Shown: positions 8,730 to 17,408 of the stretch, in pieces
Layout: each line of letters begins with the position of its first letter
How positions within the stretch are numbered: position 1 is the first letter of the stretch
Source of the DNA: Actinacidiphila cocklensis
GTDB taxonomy: Bacteria; Actinomycetota; Actinomycetes; Streptomycetales; Streptomycetaceae
Assembly: GCF_907177275.1 (NCBI RefSeq)
Contig: NZ_CAJSLV010000054.1
Coordinates: forward strand, 62,001 to 126,000
Length of the DNA stretch: 64,000 nucleotides
Direction: 5' to 3'
The notes under the pieces: model-generated
Seen by the model: only the letters and a program-made list of their open reading frames with translations
Databases searched by the model: none
What the model was told of the DNA's origin: nothing
Program-made: the position numbers and the translations under genes

Positions 8730-10346
8730 TCAGCCGCGGCCGAACCGCAGGCCCAGCGGCCGCGCCAGCACCACCGCCGGCAGCAGCAGCGCGGCACCGC
8801 CCAGCAGCAGGCCCGCCAGATCGCCGGCCGGCGCCGTACCGAAGCGCCCGGCGCAGTAGTGCGCGGCGAGCAGCGAGAGCGCGGCACCCGGCAGGAAGGC
8901 GGCCAGCAGCCGCAGGTGGTGCCCCAGCACCCGCGGCCGCCACGCCAGCCGGCGGCGCAGCAGCGCGGACGTCGCCAGCAGCCCCGCCGTGCAGGCCACC
9001 GCGTAGCCGGCCGCCATGCCGGTGACCGCCCAGCGGGCCGGCAGCAGCAGGTAGGAGGCCGCGGCCAGCGTGGCGTTGACGCCGGCGATCAGCACGTTGA
9101 GGAAGAACGGCGTCCGCGTGTCGCCGAGCGCGTAGAAGCCGCGGGCCAGCAGGTACTGGCCCGCGAAGGCGGGCAGGCCGAGCGCGAAGGCGGTGAGCAT
9201 CCAGCCGATGGCGGCGGCGTCCGCGTCGGTGGTGGCGCCGTGCTGGAAGACGACGCCGGTGATCTGCGGGGCGAGGGTGACGAAGGCCAGCACCGCGGGT
9301 ACGACGGCGGTGCCGGACGTGTTCAGGCCGCGGGTCAGGTCGGCGCCGATCGCCGCGTGGTCGCCGTCGGCGGCGGCCCGGCTCATCCGCGGCAGCAGCG
9401 CGGTGACCAGCGAGACGGTGACGATGCCCTGCGGGACGACCCACAGGCTGTACGCGTTGCTGTACGCGGCATAGCCGACGCCCGCGTGGTGCCCCGCGGC
9501 CAGCGCGTGCTGCCCCGCGGACGTGGACAGCCGGGTGACGACCCAGTACGCGGCCTGGTTGACCAGCACCAGCAGCAGCGTCCAGACCGCGGCGCGCACC
9601 GGCTGGGCCAGCCCGGCGCCGCGCCAGTCGAACCGCGGGTGCCAGCGGAAGCCGGCGGCGCGCAGCGAGGGCAGCAGGCCGAGCGCCTGGACCGCGATGC
9701 CCGCGGTGCTGCCGAGGCCGAGCACCATCGCGTCCCGGTCGTCGATGCCGCCGCGGGCGGTGCCGAGGTAGAGGCCGAAGACCGCGATGACGACGAGGTT
9801 GTTGAGCACCGGCGTCCACATCATCGCGCCGAACCGGTCGCGGGCGCCCAGCACCTGGCCGAGCAGCGTGAAGACGCCGTAGCAGAGGATCTGCGGCAGG
9901 CAGTAGCGGGCCAGCGTCACCGTCAGGTCGCGCTGCCCGCCGCTGAAGTCCGGGGCGTACGCCGACACCAGCAGCGGCGCCGCCGCCACCGCGAGCACGG
10001 TCACCAGCACGAGCCCGACCGCGCACAGGGTCAGCAGGCGGTCGGTGTACACCCGCCCGCCGTCGGGGTGCTCCTTGGCCGCCCGCACCAGTTCGGGGAC
10101 GAACACGGACTGCAGGGCGCCGCCGATCACCAGGGCGTAGATGATGTTCGGCACGGTGTTGGCGACGCCGAAGGCGTCGCCGGTGGCCGCGGTGCCGACC
10201 GCGGCGGTGATCACCGCGAGCCGCAGGAACCCCGTCGCCCGCGACGCCAGCGAGCCCGCCACCATCAGCGTGCCGCTGCGCCGCAGCGAAGGCCTCGCAT
10301 GCGCCCGTCTGCCCCTGCGGGCCGCGGCTGTCGTCACCTGCTGCAC
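8730..10346 (-). CDS. murJ: MurJ/MviN-family lipid II flippase
   Basis: A roughly 538-residue polytopic protein of the MOP superfamily with about 14 hydrophobic segments. It contains the family N-terminal signature SLASRATGFLRLAVI followed by GDAFGVANTVPN. MurJ proteins move lipid II across the membrane for peptidoglycan synthesis. The GTG at 10346 has AGGAA a few bases upstream. An in-frame ATG at 10415 has no ribosome-binding site and abuts an inverted repeat, so I rejected it. It diverges from a FemX-type gene whose product acts on the same lipid II. Streptomycetes usually carry another murJ near the origin, so this may be a paralogue with a specialised role. Confidence 0.88.
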   Translation of the reverse strand: MQQVTTAAARRGRRAHARPSLRRSGTLMVAGSLASRATGFLRLAVITAAVGTAATGDAFGVANTVPNIIYALVIGGALQSVFVPELVRAAKEHPDGGRVYTDRLLTLCAVGLVLVTVLAVAAAPLLVSAYAPDFSGGQRDLTVTLARYCLPQILCYGVFTLLGQVLGARDRFGAMMWTPVLNNLVVIAVFGLYLGTARGGIDDRDAMVLGLGSTAGIAVQALGLLPSLRAAGFRWHPRFDWRGAGLAQPVRAAVWTLLLVLVNQAAYWVVTRLSTSAGQHALAAGHHAGVGYAAYSNAYSLWVVPQGIVTVSLVTALLPRMSRAAADGDHAAIGADLTRGLNTSGTAVVPAVLAFVTLAPQITGVVFQHGATTDADAAAIGWMLTAFALGLPAFAGQYLLARGFYALGDTRTPFFLNVLIAGVNATLAAASYLLLPARWAVTGMAAGYAVACTAGLLATSALLRRRLAWRPRVLGHHLRLLAAFLPGAALSLLAAHYCAGRFGTAPAGDLAGLLLGGAALLLPAVVLARPLGLRFGRG

Positions 10347-10415
10347 TCCGTTCCTGTCCGCCCGCGCCCCGGGATGCCGCCCCTTGCGGTGCTGCGGCGT
10401 CTCCAGCGACGCCAT

Positions 10416-10506
10416 GGCCGGTCGCGCGGTTCCCCCCGCCTCCCTCAGAGCCCGGCCCTGCCGCAGAGGGTGAGTTCCAGGGGCGCGGGGAACCGCGCGA
10501 CCGGCC
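10416..10506. repeat. Dispersed inverted repeat in the murJ-femX gap
   Basis: Two perfect 20-bp arms (10416-10435 and 10487-10506; right arm GGGGAACCGCGCGACCGGCC) face each other across 51 bp. A 37-bp stretch at 10489-10525 recurs, inverted and with three mismatches, at 41563-41599 inside the glgB gene. This is therefore a dispersed element, not a local hairpin only. The rest of the 368-bp gap (10347-10714) should hold the divergent murJ and femX promoters. I can identify no clear -35/-10 pair there. Confidence 0.75.
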
Positions 10507-10714
10507 CGCCACCGGCGGGTGGTCCGGCACGGACCGGAACAGCCCCCTCGGGTCGGTGACGACCCGCGCCCCGGTGGGGCAAGTCTGGCGCACCCGCGTC
10601 CGGGGCCGAAGCCCCGCGCGATGTCGGGAAAGTCTCTGTCACATACCTGGGAGTACGCGCGTGTTACATGTGAGCGGGCCGCCCGGGACCGCCGCATACG
10701 CGGAGGACGACGCC

Positions 10715-11899
10715 TTGACGATGACCACCCACCATCGCCCGCAGGCCCCGGCGGGGCAGCGCGCGGAGCTGGTGCTGCGCCCGATACCCGCCGACGTGCA
10801 CGCCGCCTTCCTGCGGCGCCCCGGCCCGCACACCGCCAGCTTCCTGCAGACCCCGTCCTGGGCCAGGGTCAAGACCGGCTGGCGGGCGGAGTCGCTGGGC
10901 TGGTTCGACGCGGACCACCGGCTGGTCGGCTCCGCGCTGGTGCTCTACCGCCGCCCGCCCGGCGTCCGCCGCTTCTTCGCGTACCTGCCGGAAGGCCCGG
11001 GCGTGGACTGGGCGGACCCGCAACTGGAGCGCTGGCTCGACCCGTTGCTCGCGCACCTCGCGGGCACCGGCGCCTTCGCCGTACGGATGGGGCCGCCGCT
11101 GGCGTACCGCAGGTGGTCGGCGCGGACCCTCAAGGACGCGACAGGGCCGGGGCGCAGGGTCGGCGACGTGCTGCCCGACATGGTGGAGCCGCTGGGCGCC
11201 GCGGTCGCCGACCGGCTGCGCGAGTCGGGCTGGCGGCGGTGCGGCGAGGACGGGCAGGGCGGCGACGCGCAGCCCCGGCTGGTGTTCGAGGTGCCGCTGG
11301 CCGGTCGCGGCCTGGACGACCTGTGGACCGGCCTGAACCAGGAGTGGCGGCGCAACATCAAGAAGGCCGCCAAGTCCGGTGTGTGGACCGGCGTCGAGGG
11401 GCCGCAGACGCTGCCGGCCTTCCACGAGCTGCTGCGGATCACCGAGCGCCGCGACGGCTTCGACCTGGGCCGCGACCTGGGCTACTACCAGCGGCAGTAT
11501 GCCGAGCTGAACGCCGAGCAGCCGGGCCGCATGCGCCTGTACACCGCCCGCCACCAGGGCGAACTGCTGGCCGCGCACACCCTGCTGACCGCGCCCGACG
11601 GCAACCGCGTCTGGTACCAGACCGGCGCGTCCGCCGACCACCGCCGCGAGGTGCGGCCGAGCAACGCCCTGCAGTGGCGCATGCTGTGCGACGCGCAGAC
11701 GGCGGGCGCCGCGGTCTACGACATGCGCGGGGTGCCCGACGACCTGGACCCGGCGGCGCGCTCGCACGGGCTGCTGCGCTGGAAGCTCGGTACGGGCGGC
11801 GAGGCCGTGGAGACCGTGGGGGAGTGGGAGCTGCCGCTCCAGGGCGCCGTGAACAAGGCGCTGCACCGGGCGATGCACACGTACCTGACCCGGCGCTGA
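10715..11899 (+). CDS. femX: FemX/FemAB-type lipid II aminoacyltransferase
   Basis: A 394-residue Fem-family peptidyltransferase with two GNAT-like halves. The first is marked by SFLQTPSWARVKTGW and the second by LNQEWRRNIKKAAKSGV. A conserved C-terminal part follows, including LLAAHTLLTAPDGNRVWYQTGAS and NALQWRMLCDA. In streptomycetes FemX adds the first glycine to the stem peptide of lipid II using glycyl-tRNA. The TTG at 10715 has GGAGG eight bases upstream and gives MTMTTHHRP. The ATG at 10721 is an alternative. It diverges from murJ, which suggests coordinated lipid II modification and flipping. Confidence 0.85.
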   Translation: MTMTTHHRPQAPAGQRAELVLRPIPADVHAAFLRRPGPHTASFLQTPSWARVKTGWRAESLGWFDADHRLVGSALVLYRRPPGVRRFFAYLPEGPGVDWADPQLERWLDPLLAHLAGTGAFAVRMGPPLAYRRWSARTLKDATGPGRRVGDVLPDMVEPLGAAVADRLRESGWRRCGEDGQGGDAQPRLVFEVPLAGRGLDDLWTGLNQEWRRNIKKAAKSGVWTGVEGPQTLPAFHELLRITERRDGFDLGRDLGYYQRQYAELNAEQPGRMRLYTARHQGELLAAHTLLTAPDGNRVWYQTGASADHRREVRPSNALQWRMLCDAQTAGAAVYDMRGVPDDLDPAARSHGLLRWKLGTGGEAVETVGEWELPLQGAVNKALHRAMHTYLTRR

Positions 11900-11915
11900 A
11901 TCCGCCCCCCGCGCC

Positions 11916-11979
11916 CGGCAGGTGACGCCCCCGCGCCGGGCAGGTGACGCCGGGCGGCGGGCAGGTGACGCCGGGCGGC
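11916..11979. repeat. Three tandem 21-22 bp repeats downstream of femX
   Basis: Two identical 21-bp units (11938-11958 and 11959-11979, core GGGCAGGTGACGCC) are preceded by one diverged copy at 11916-11937. They fill the 92-bp gap between the convergent femX and MFS genes. No function is apparent. Confidence 0.7.
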
Positions 11980-11991
11980 GGAGTACCGCCC

Positions 11992-13314
11992 TCAGGCCGC
12001 GAGCGCCGCGGGCACCGCCCTGGTGCGCCGCACCGACCGCAGCACCAGCAGCACGCTCAGGGTGCCGGCGACCCCGGAGCCCGCGATGACCGCGTAGGGC
12101 GGCGCCCATTCCGCGAGGGCGCCACCGACGGTGATGCCCAGGCCCTGCAGGGTCATCAGACCGGCGCCGAGCAGCGACATGGCCTGCCCCCGCATATGGT
12201 CGGGCACGTCGTCGACGAACCAGCGGTCCATGCCCAGCGCGTAGGCCGCGCACAGCCCGGTCAGCACCAGCAGCACCAGCGCCAGCGGCAGCGAGGGGTC
12301 GACGGCGAAGAGGATCAGCGGCAGCAGCGAGATCCCGGCGAGCGGCAGCACGATACGGTCCCTGGCCGCGGGCGAGAGCAGCGTGCCGGCCAGCACCTCG
12401 CTGACCGCGGTGCCCGCGGGCATCGCCGCCAGAAAGAGGCCGAAGCCGACCGTGCCGATCCCCGCGGCCTTGGCGAAGGGCGCCGCCAGCCCCTCGGCGA
12501 CGATGAAGAACATCGGGGGCACCCACCACATCAGCAGCAGCGCCCTGATCCGCGGGTCGGCCATCAGCCGGCCCGCGGAGGCGATCGACTCCCGCATCAG
12601 CCGCCCGCTGCCGGTCACCCGGGCCGGGCGGTCCGCGGTGCCGAACCGCAGCAGCAGCGCGGACCCGGCGAACGTACAGGCGGTCAGCAGCAGCGCCGAG
12701 CGCGGCGTCAGCCACACCAGGACCAGGCCGCCGAGGCCGAAGCCGGCGATCTGCGAGCCCTGCGCCACGATCCGCACCAGGGAACGGCCCAGGACGTAGC
12801 GCTCGCCCTCCAGGATGTCGGCAAGGCTCGCCGCACGGGTGCCGGTGAACAGCGGGGCGATCAGGGAGACGGCGACCCGCAGTGCGAACAGCAGCACCAC
12901 CGGCGCCCCGGGTATCGCCATCGCGGCCACGCAGCCGCCGGACAGCACGTCGCAGCTCACCAGGACCCTGCGGGACGGATAGCGGTCGGCGATACCGGAC
13001 AGCAGCAGACCGCTCAGTGCATAGGGCAGATATGTCAGTGCGAATACCAGGGCCGACAGAACAGCGGAGCCGGTCTCGGCGAAGATCAGAACGGCGAGCG
13101 CGACCTCGGCGAGGACGCCGCCGAGCAGGGACAGCACATGGGCGGCGAAAATGGGTCGGAATTCGCGAACGGAAAATACGGCACCGTATCCAATAGGGGT
13201 GCCGCTGTCGCCGCCGGGGGTGGTGGTGGCGTTCTCCGAGTCCTTCACGTGGTCTTCTCCGGCCGGCGAAGCGGGGCTGACACCACGCGGAGGGTGCTCG
13301 CTGTCCGTTGTCAT
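11992..13314 (-). CDS. MFS transporter
   Basis: A 440-residue major facilitator with about 12 membrane segments and an N-terminal cytosolic tail of roughly 45 residues rich in Thr/Ser/Gly. The loop between helices 2 and 3 has the family pattern (GIADRYPSRRVLVSCD, compare GxLaDrxGrR). Family members of this kind are usually drug or metabolite exporters, and no substrate can be read from the sequence. The ATG at 13314 has AGGG seven bases upstream. The divergent ArsR-type gene starting about 70 bp away is the probable local regulator. Confidence 0.85.
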   Translation of the reverse strand: MTTDSEHPPRGVSPASPAGEDHVKDSENATTTPGGDSGTPIGYGAVFSVREFRPIFAAHVLSLLGGVLAEVALAVLIFAETGSAVLSALVFALTYLPYALSGLLLSGIADRYPSRRVLVSCDVLSGGCVAAMAIPGAPVVLLFALRVAVSLIAPLFTGTRAASLADILEGERYVLGRSLVRIVAQGSQIAGFGLGGLVLVWLTPRSALLLTACTFAGSALLLRFGTADRPARVTGSGRLMRESIASAGRLMADPRIRALLLMWWVPPMFFIVAEGLAAPFAKAAGIGTVGFGLFLAAMPAGTAVSEVLAGTLLSPAARDRIVLPLAGISLLPLILFAVDPSLPLALVLLVLTGLCAAYALGMDRWFVDDVPDHMRGQAMSLLGAGLMTLQGLGITVGGALAEWAPPYAVIAGSGVAGTLSVLLVLRSVRRTRAVPAALAA

Positions 13315-13383
13315 GCCATCACCCTGGAGCCACAGGGACCCCACGTGTAGTCTTTCGCGTGCAGCCGAATCTTGGGGGTCATG

Positions 13384-14370
13384 ATGTCGCTTCGCATGCG
13401 TTTTGCGGCTGAGGACCTGCTGAGGTGCCGTTTCGCGATATCGCCGCTGCGTGAGGCGCAGGGGGCGGTGCGCACGCTGTCGCGCCCCGACCGGCACGGC
13501 CACCACCTGCCCTGGCTGCGCCAGGTCAGGGCCGCCGCGGCCGACCTCGACCTCGCCCCGCTGTGGCTGCTGGCCCCCGAGCACGGCTACGGCCCCGACT
13601 TTCTGCAGCCCATCCCCGAGGCGCCGCTGGCCGGTCTCGACGAGGAGCTGGACGTCGTCAGGGCCACCCCGCCCGACGTCGCCAGGCGGCAGATCGCCGC
13701 GGCCCTGGCCCAGACCCCCGGCGCCGCCGACACCCGCAGGGGCCGCGCCATGCTGGCCGACCCGGCGGGCACCGTACGGCAGCTGGCGGGGCTGTACGAG
13801 CACGTGTGGGCCGCGCTGCTGGCGCCGCACTGGCCGCGGCTGCGCGCGGTGCTGGAGGCAGACGTGGCCTACCACGCCAGGCGGCTCGCCGACGGCGGCA
13901 TGCAGCGGCTCTTCACCGGACTGCATCCGAAACTGCACTGGTCGGAGGGTGCGCTGACCACCGCGGGCGCCATGGGGCCGCTGCCCGAGCCCGGCGGGCG
14001 CGGCCTGGTGCTGGTGCCCAGCGTCTTCTTCTGGCCCGAGGCGGGCAGTGCCTTCGACCCGCCCTGGCAGCCGCTGGTGGTCTACCCGGCCCGCGGCATC
14101 GGCGGCCTGTGGGCGCCCGGCGGCCCGACCGCGTCCGCGACCCTGGTGCGGCTGCTCGGCGCCAACCGGGCCGCGATCCTCAGCGGCCTGGACGCCCCCA
14201 GCACCACCACGGCGCTGGCGCACCGGCACGTCATGGCGATGTCGTCTGTCTCCGCCCACCTCGCGGTGCTGCGCGACGCGGGCCTGCTCACGTCCCGCCG
14301 CTACGGGCACCAGGTGCTCTACGAGCGCACCGCGCTGGGCATCGCGCTGGCCACCGGCGGGCCGCTGTGA
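13384..14370 (+). CDS. ArsR-family transcriptional regulator (DUF5937 type)
   Basis: A 328-residue regulator. Residues 1 to about 190 form the DUF5937-like domain (MSLRMRFAAEDLLRCRFAIS...). The C-terminal part carries an ArsR winged helix, including NRAAILSGLDAPSTTTALA and VSAHLAVLRDAGLLTSRRYG. No CxC metal motif is visible, so it is not an arsenic or metal sensor of the classical kind. It is divergent from the MFS gene with a short shared control region (13315-13383), a common regulator-exporter layout. The ATG at 13384 sits after GGGGG. An upstream ATG at 13381 is also possible. Confidence 0.82.
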   Translation: MSLRMRFAAEDLLRCRFAISPLREAQGAVRTLSRPDRHGHHLPWLRQVRAAAADLDLAPLWLLAPEHGYGPDFLQPIPEAPLAGLDEELDVVRATPPDVARRQIAAALAQTPGAADTRRGRAMLADPAGTVRQLAGLYEHVWAALLAPHWPRLRAVLEADVAYHARRLADGGMQRLFTGLHPKLHWSEGALTTAGAMGPLPEPGGRGLVLVPSVFFWPEAGSAFDPPWQPLVVYPARGIGGLWAPGGPTASATLVRLLGANRAAILSGLDAPSTTTALAHRHVMAMSSVSAHLAVLRDAGLLTSRRYGHQVLYERTALGIALATGGPL

Positions 14371-14485
14371 CGCTCCGCAGCCGGCTTCGCAGACGGATCG
14401 GCGTCGTCCGCCTGCCGTCCGCAGCGGATCCGCACGTGACGAAACCGTGACCGCCGTGCTACGGCAGGATGTCCGGAAACGGACC

Positions 14486-14779
14486 TCAACCGGCCAGATA
14501 ACGCTCCACGGTGGCGACCTTCGACTCCAGGCCGTCCGTGACACCGGGCCGCAGATCCGCCTTGAGGACCAGCGACACCCGCGGCGCCCGCGCCTCGACC
14601 GCGGCGACCGCCCGCTTCACCACGTCCATCACCTCGTCCCAGTCGCCCTCGACGGAGGTGAACATCGCGTCGGTGCGGTTCGGCAGCCCCGACTCGCGCA
14701 CCACCCGCACCGCGTCGGCGACGTACTCGCCGACCTCCTCGCCGACGCCCAGCGGGGTGATCGAGAAGGCGACGATCAT
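14486..14779 (-). CDS. MTH1187-family thiamine-binding protein
   Basis: A 97-residue ferredoxin-like-fold protein of the MTH1187/YkoF-related UPF0045 group: [20 protein letters not shown], then [23 protein letters not shown]. Some members bind thiamine or related pyrimidines. The exact role here is unknown. Its start codon overlaps the stop of the upstream DUF3817 gene by 4 nt (ATGA), so the two are probably translationally coupled. Confidence 0.82.
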   Translation of the reverse strand: MIVAFSITPLGVGEEVGEYVADAVRVVRESGLPNRTDAMFTSVEGDWDEVMDVVKRAVAAVEARAPRVSLVLKADLRPGVTDGLESKVATVERYLAG

Positions 14780-15177
14780 GCGCCGACCGCCTGCTGCGCG
14801 TCCGCCCGGGCGGCGACGACCACGGCCTCGCACTCCCGGGCCAGCGTGCGCTCGGCGAAGAAGCCGCCGGTCGGCAGGACCGACAGCACGAACAGCAGCG
14901 CCGCCCGGCCGAAGCCCCACCTGGCGCGGTTCCAGGCCAGCGCCCACAGCACGACGTAGCCGATGAACAGCACGCCGTGCACCATGCCCATCACGGGCAC
15001 CGCGTTGAAGTCCGTGGTGCGCTTGAGCACCGAGCAGACCAGCAGGAGCAGGAACGAGACCGCCTCCGGGGCGGAGATCAGGCGTAGCCTGCGCAGAGCG
15101 CCGGCGGTCTTCAGGTCCACGGGAAACCTCACTGTCAGGGCTGTCGTCACGGTCCGGGGTCTTGTGAACGCGATCAC
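14776..15177 (-). CDS. DUF3817 small integral membrane protein
   Basis: A 133-residue protein with a conserved membrane core: [39 protein letters not shown] and [20 protein letters not shown]3817 proteins are short actinobacterial membrane proteins of unknown function. I chose the GTG at 15177 because GGAGGAG lies five bases before it; longer starts lack a ribosome-binding site. A second DUF3817 gene lies at 22163-22504 and the two share the same core (GxxHGxLYVxYLV, AAFFVERRV). Confidence 0.82.
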   Translation of the reverse strand: MIAFTRPRTVTTALTVRFPVDLKTAGALRRLRLISAPEAVSFLLLLVCSVLKRTTDFNAVPVMGMVHGVLFIGYVVLWALAWNRARWGFGRAALLFVLSVLPTGGFFAERTLARECEAVVVAARADAQQAVGA

Positions 15178-15299
15178 AAGGACTCCTCCATTATCACCGC
15201 CCCGTATCGATGACCTGCCCCGGGGGTAGGAAACCGTCCGGCGGGCGATAGCGTCCATGTCCACGACATCTGTACATACTCAACGGGGACCGGGACACG

Positions 15300-16115
15300 A
15301 TGAGCATCGACTGGGACCGCAGGCACTGCTCCCGCAAGGGTCACATCACCTACGCGCCCGACGAGCTGCGGCTGCGCAGCCGGTTGCACGCGAGCACCGC
15401 GGTCGGCGAGGTCTGGCGCTGCCTGCGCTGCGGCGACTTCGTGCTGGGCGAGCCGCACGGTTCGGGACCCGCCGACCGGGCGCCCCTGGTGCCGCGCGGG
15501 CGGGCGCTGCGCGACCTGTTCATCCTGCGCTTCCTGGCGATCGAGCGGATCCTGCGCGGACTGCTGATCGTCGTCGCCGCCTGGGCGGTGTGGAAGTTCA
15601 GCAACTCGCAGGACGCGGTCCGCAAGCTCTTCGAGGACGACCTCACCGCCTTCAAGCCGTTCGCCGAGCACTTCCACTACGACCTGGACCACTCGCCGGT
15701 CGTCGACACCATCCGCAAGACCTTCGACTACAAGAAGTCCACCCTGCAGATCGTCGCCGCGGCCCTGCTCGGCTACGCGCTGATCGAGATCATCGAGGGC
15801 TTCGGGCTGTGGTGGGCCAAGCGCTGGGCCGAGTACCTGACGGTCGTCGCCACCGCCGCCTTCCTCCCCCTCGAGGTCTACGAGCTGACCGAGAAGATCA
15901 GCTACTTCAAGATCGGCACCCTCGCGCTCAACGTGCTGGCCGTCCTCTACATCCTGCTCGGCAAGCGGCTGTTCGGCCTGCGCGGCGGCCACAAGGCCTT
16001 CGAGGCCGAGCGGCGCAGCGCCTCGCTCCTGGAGGTCAAGGAGGCCGCGGGGGAGAACGGCGAACCGCTCGAACCGCTGCCGGTACGCCCCCGTACCGCG
16101 GCCGACAGCGGCTGA
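15300..16115 (+). CDS. DUF2127 membrane protein
   Basis: A 271-residue protein with an N-terminal cytosolic part holding a possible metal-binding CSRKGH/CLRCGD pair (about residues 11-42). Hydrophobic segments follow: FLAIERILRGLLIVVAAWAV, LQIVAAALLGYALIEIIEGF, a third around VVATAAFLPLEVYEL and a fourth around ALNVLAVLYILLG. This is the DUF2127 pattern, and its function is unknown. It is followed only 3 nt later by the first of three AIM24 genes, so the four are almost certainly one operon. The tail (GENGEPLEPLPVRPR) is polar. Confidence 0.8.
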   Translation: MSIDWDRRHCSRKGHITYAPDELRLRSRLHASTAVGEVWRCLRCGDFVLGEPHGSGPADRAPLVPRGRALRDLFILRFLAIERILRGLLIVVAAWAVWKFSNSQDAVRKLFEDDLTAFKPFAEHFHYDLDHSPVVDTIRKTFDYKKSTLQIVAAALLGYALIEIIEGFGLWWAKRWAEYLTVVATAAFLPLEVYELTEKISYFKIGTLALNVLAVLYILLGKRLFGLRGGHKAFEAERRSASLLEVKEAAGENGEPLEPLPVRPRTAADSG

Positions 16116-16118
16116 GCC

Positions 16119-16757
16119 GTGGCGATCTTCCGGCTCCAGAGCAGCAGGGTGCTGGCCGTCGACCTGGACGGCGAGGCGGTCAAGGCCAAGAAGGGCGCCA
16201 TGGTCGCCTACGACGGCGAGATGACGTTCAAGAAGATGACCGGCGGCGGCGAGGGCCTGCGCGGCCTGGTGACCCGGCGGATCACCGGTGAGGCCATGGC
16301 GGTGATGGAGGTCAGGGGCCGCGGCACCTGCTGGTTCGCCGACCGGGCCACCGAGATCAACCTCGTCCGCCTCACCGGGGACAAGCTGCACGTCGAGGCG
16401 AGCAACCTGCTGGTCACCGAGCCCGCGCTGCGCACCGGCACCAGCTTCACCGGGCTGCGCGGCGCCTCGCAGGGCAACGGCCTGTTCACCACCACCGTGG
16501 AGGGCACCGGCCAGGCCGCGATCATGTCCGACGGCCCGGCCATCGTGCTGCGGGTGACGCAGGGCACCCCGCTGGTCGTCGACCCCGGCGCCTACGTCGC
16601 CCACACCGGCGACCTGCGCCAGCAGCTGCGCTCCTCGGTCGGCCTGCGCACCCTGATAGGCGAGGGCTCGGGCGAGAGCTTCCAGATCCACTTCGAGGGC
16701 GAGGGGCTGGTCTACGTCCAGCCCAGCGAGCGCAACACCATCGGGGGGCAGATCTAG
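16119..16757 (+). CDS. AIM24-family protein, copy 1
   Basis: A 212-residue beta-helix protein of the AIM24 (TIGR00266-like) family, starting with GTG (MAIFRLQSSRVLAVDLDG). Landmarks shared with the next gene are KGAMVAYDG, NGLFTTTVEG and the C-terminal GSGESFQIHFEGEGLVYVQ. AIM24 proteins occur in bacteria and mitochondria; their bacterial role is not established. The stop codon is followed directly by the ATG of copy 2 with no spacer. Confidence 0.85.
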   Translation: MAIFRLQSSRVLAVDLDGEAVKAKKGAMVAYDGEMTFKKMTGGGEGLRGLVTRRITGEAMAVMEVRGRGTCWFADRATEINLVRLTGDKLHVEASNLLVTEPALRTGTSFTGLRGASQGNGLFTTTVEGTGQAAIMSDGPAIVLRVTQGTPLVVDPGAYVAHTGDLRQQLRSSVGLRTLIGEGSGESFQIHFEGEGLVYVQPSERNTIGGQI

Positions 16758-17408
16758 ATGGCCTTCACCCGGATCAACTCCAAGCTGGTCGAGGCGCGGA
16801 TCGTGCCCGGGCAGCGGATGTTCAGCCAGCGCGGCGCCATGCTCGCCTACCGCGGCGCCGTCACCTTCACCCCCAGCATCGTCGGCGGGCAGGGCGGGGT
16901 GATGTCGATGATCGGCCGCCGGGTCGCGAACGAGGCGACCCCGCTGATGACCGTGGACGGCGACGGCCTGGTGATGTTCGGTCACGGCGGCCACCACATC
17001 CACACCGTCGACCTCAGCGGCGAGACCCTCTACGTCGAGGCCGACCGGCTGCTCGCCTTCGACGGGTCGCTCGCCCAGGGCACGATGTTCATGGGGTCGC
17101 AGGGCGGTGTGATGGGCGTGATACGCGGCCAGGTCACCGGCCAGGGCCTGTTCACCACCACCTTGCAGGGCAAGGGCTCGGTCGCCTTCATGGCGCACGG
17201 CGGCGTCTTCGAACTCCCCGTCACCCCCGGCCGCCCCGTCCACGTCGACCCGCAGGCCTACGTCGCCCACCGCGGCGACCTGCGCAACAAGCTCGCCCCC
17301 GCCGTCGGCTGGCGCGAGATGGTCGGCCGCGGCTCGGGCGAGGCCTTCCAACTCGAACTCAGCGGCCAGGGCACGGTCTACGTGCAGGCCTCGGAGGAGA
17401 AGCTGTGA
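16758..17408 (+). CDS. AIM24-family protein, copy 2
   Basis: A 216-residue paralogue of the preceding gene with the same order of motifs: RGAMLAYRG, QGLFTTTLQGKGSVAFMA, VDPQAYVAHRGDLRNKL and GSGEAFQLELSGQGTVYVQ. The ATG touches the upstream stop, and its own last 4 nt overlap the start of copy 3. This implies strict co-translation. Function unknown. Sequence similarity with copy 1 suggests tandem duplication followed by divergence. Confidence 0.85.
   Translation: MAFTRINSKLVEARIVPGQRMFSQRGAMLAYRGAVTFTPSIVGGQGGVMSMIGRRVANEATPLMTVDGDGLVMFGHGGHHIHTVDLSGETLYVEADRLLAFDGSLAQGTMFMGSQGGVMGVIRGQVTGQGLFTTTLQGKGSVAFMAHGGVFELPVTPGRPVHVDPQAYVAHRGDLRNKLAPAVGWREMVGRGSGEAFQLELSGQGTVYVQASEEKL

Noticed and set aside
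10347..10697. A longer murJ start adding up to 117 residues
   Set aside because: The extra residues are Arg/Gly/Pro-rich, include the dispersed repeat and overlap the divergent femX promoter region. The GTG at 10346 has a ribosome-binding site.
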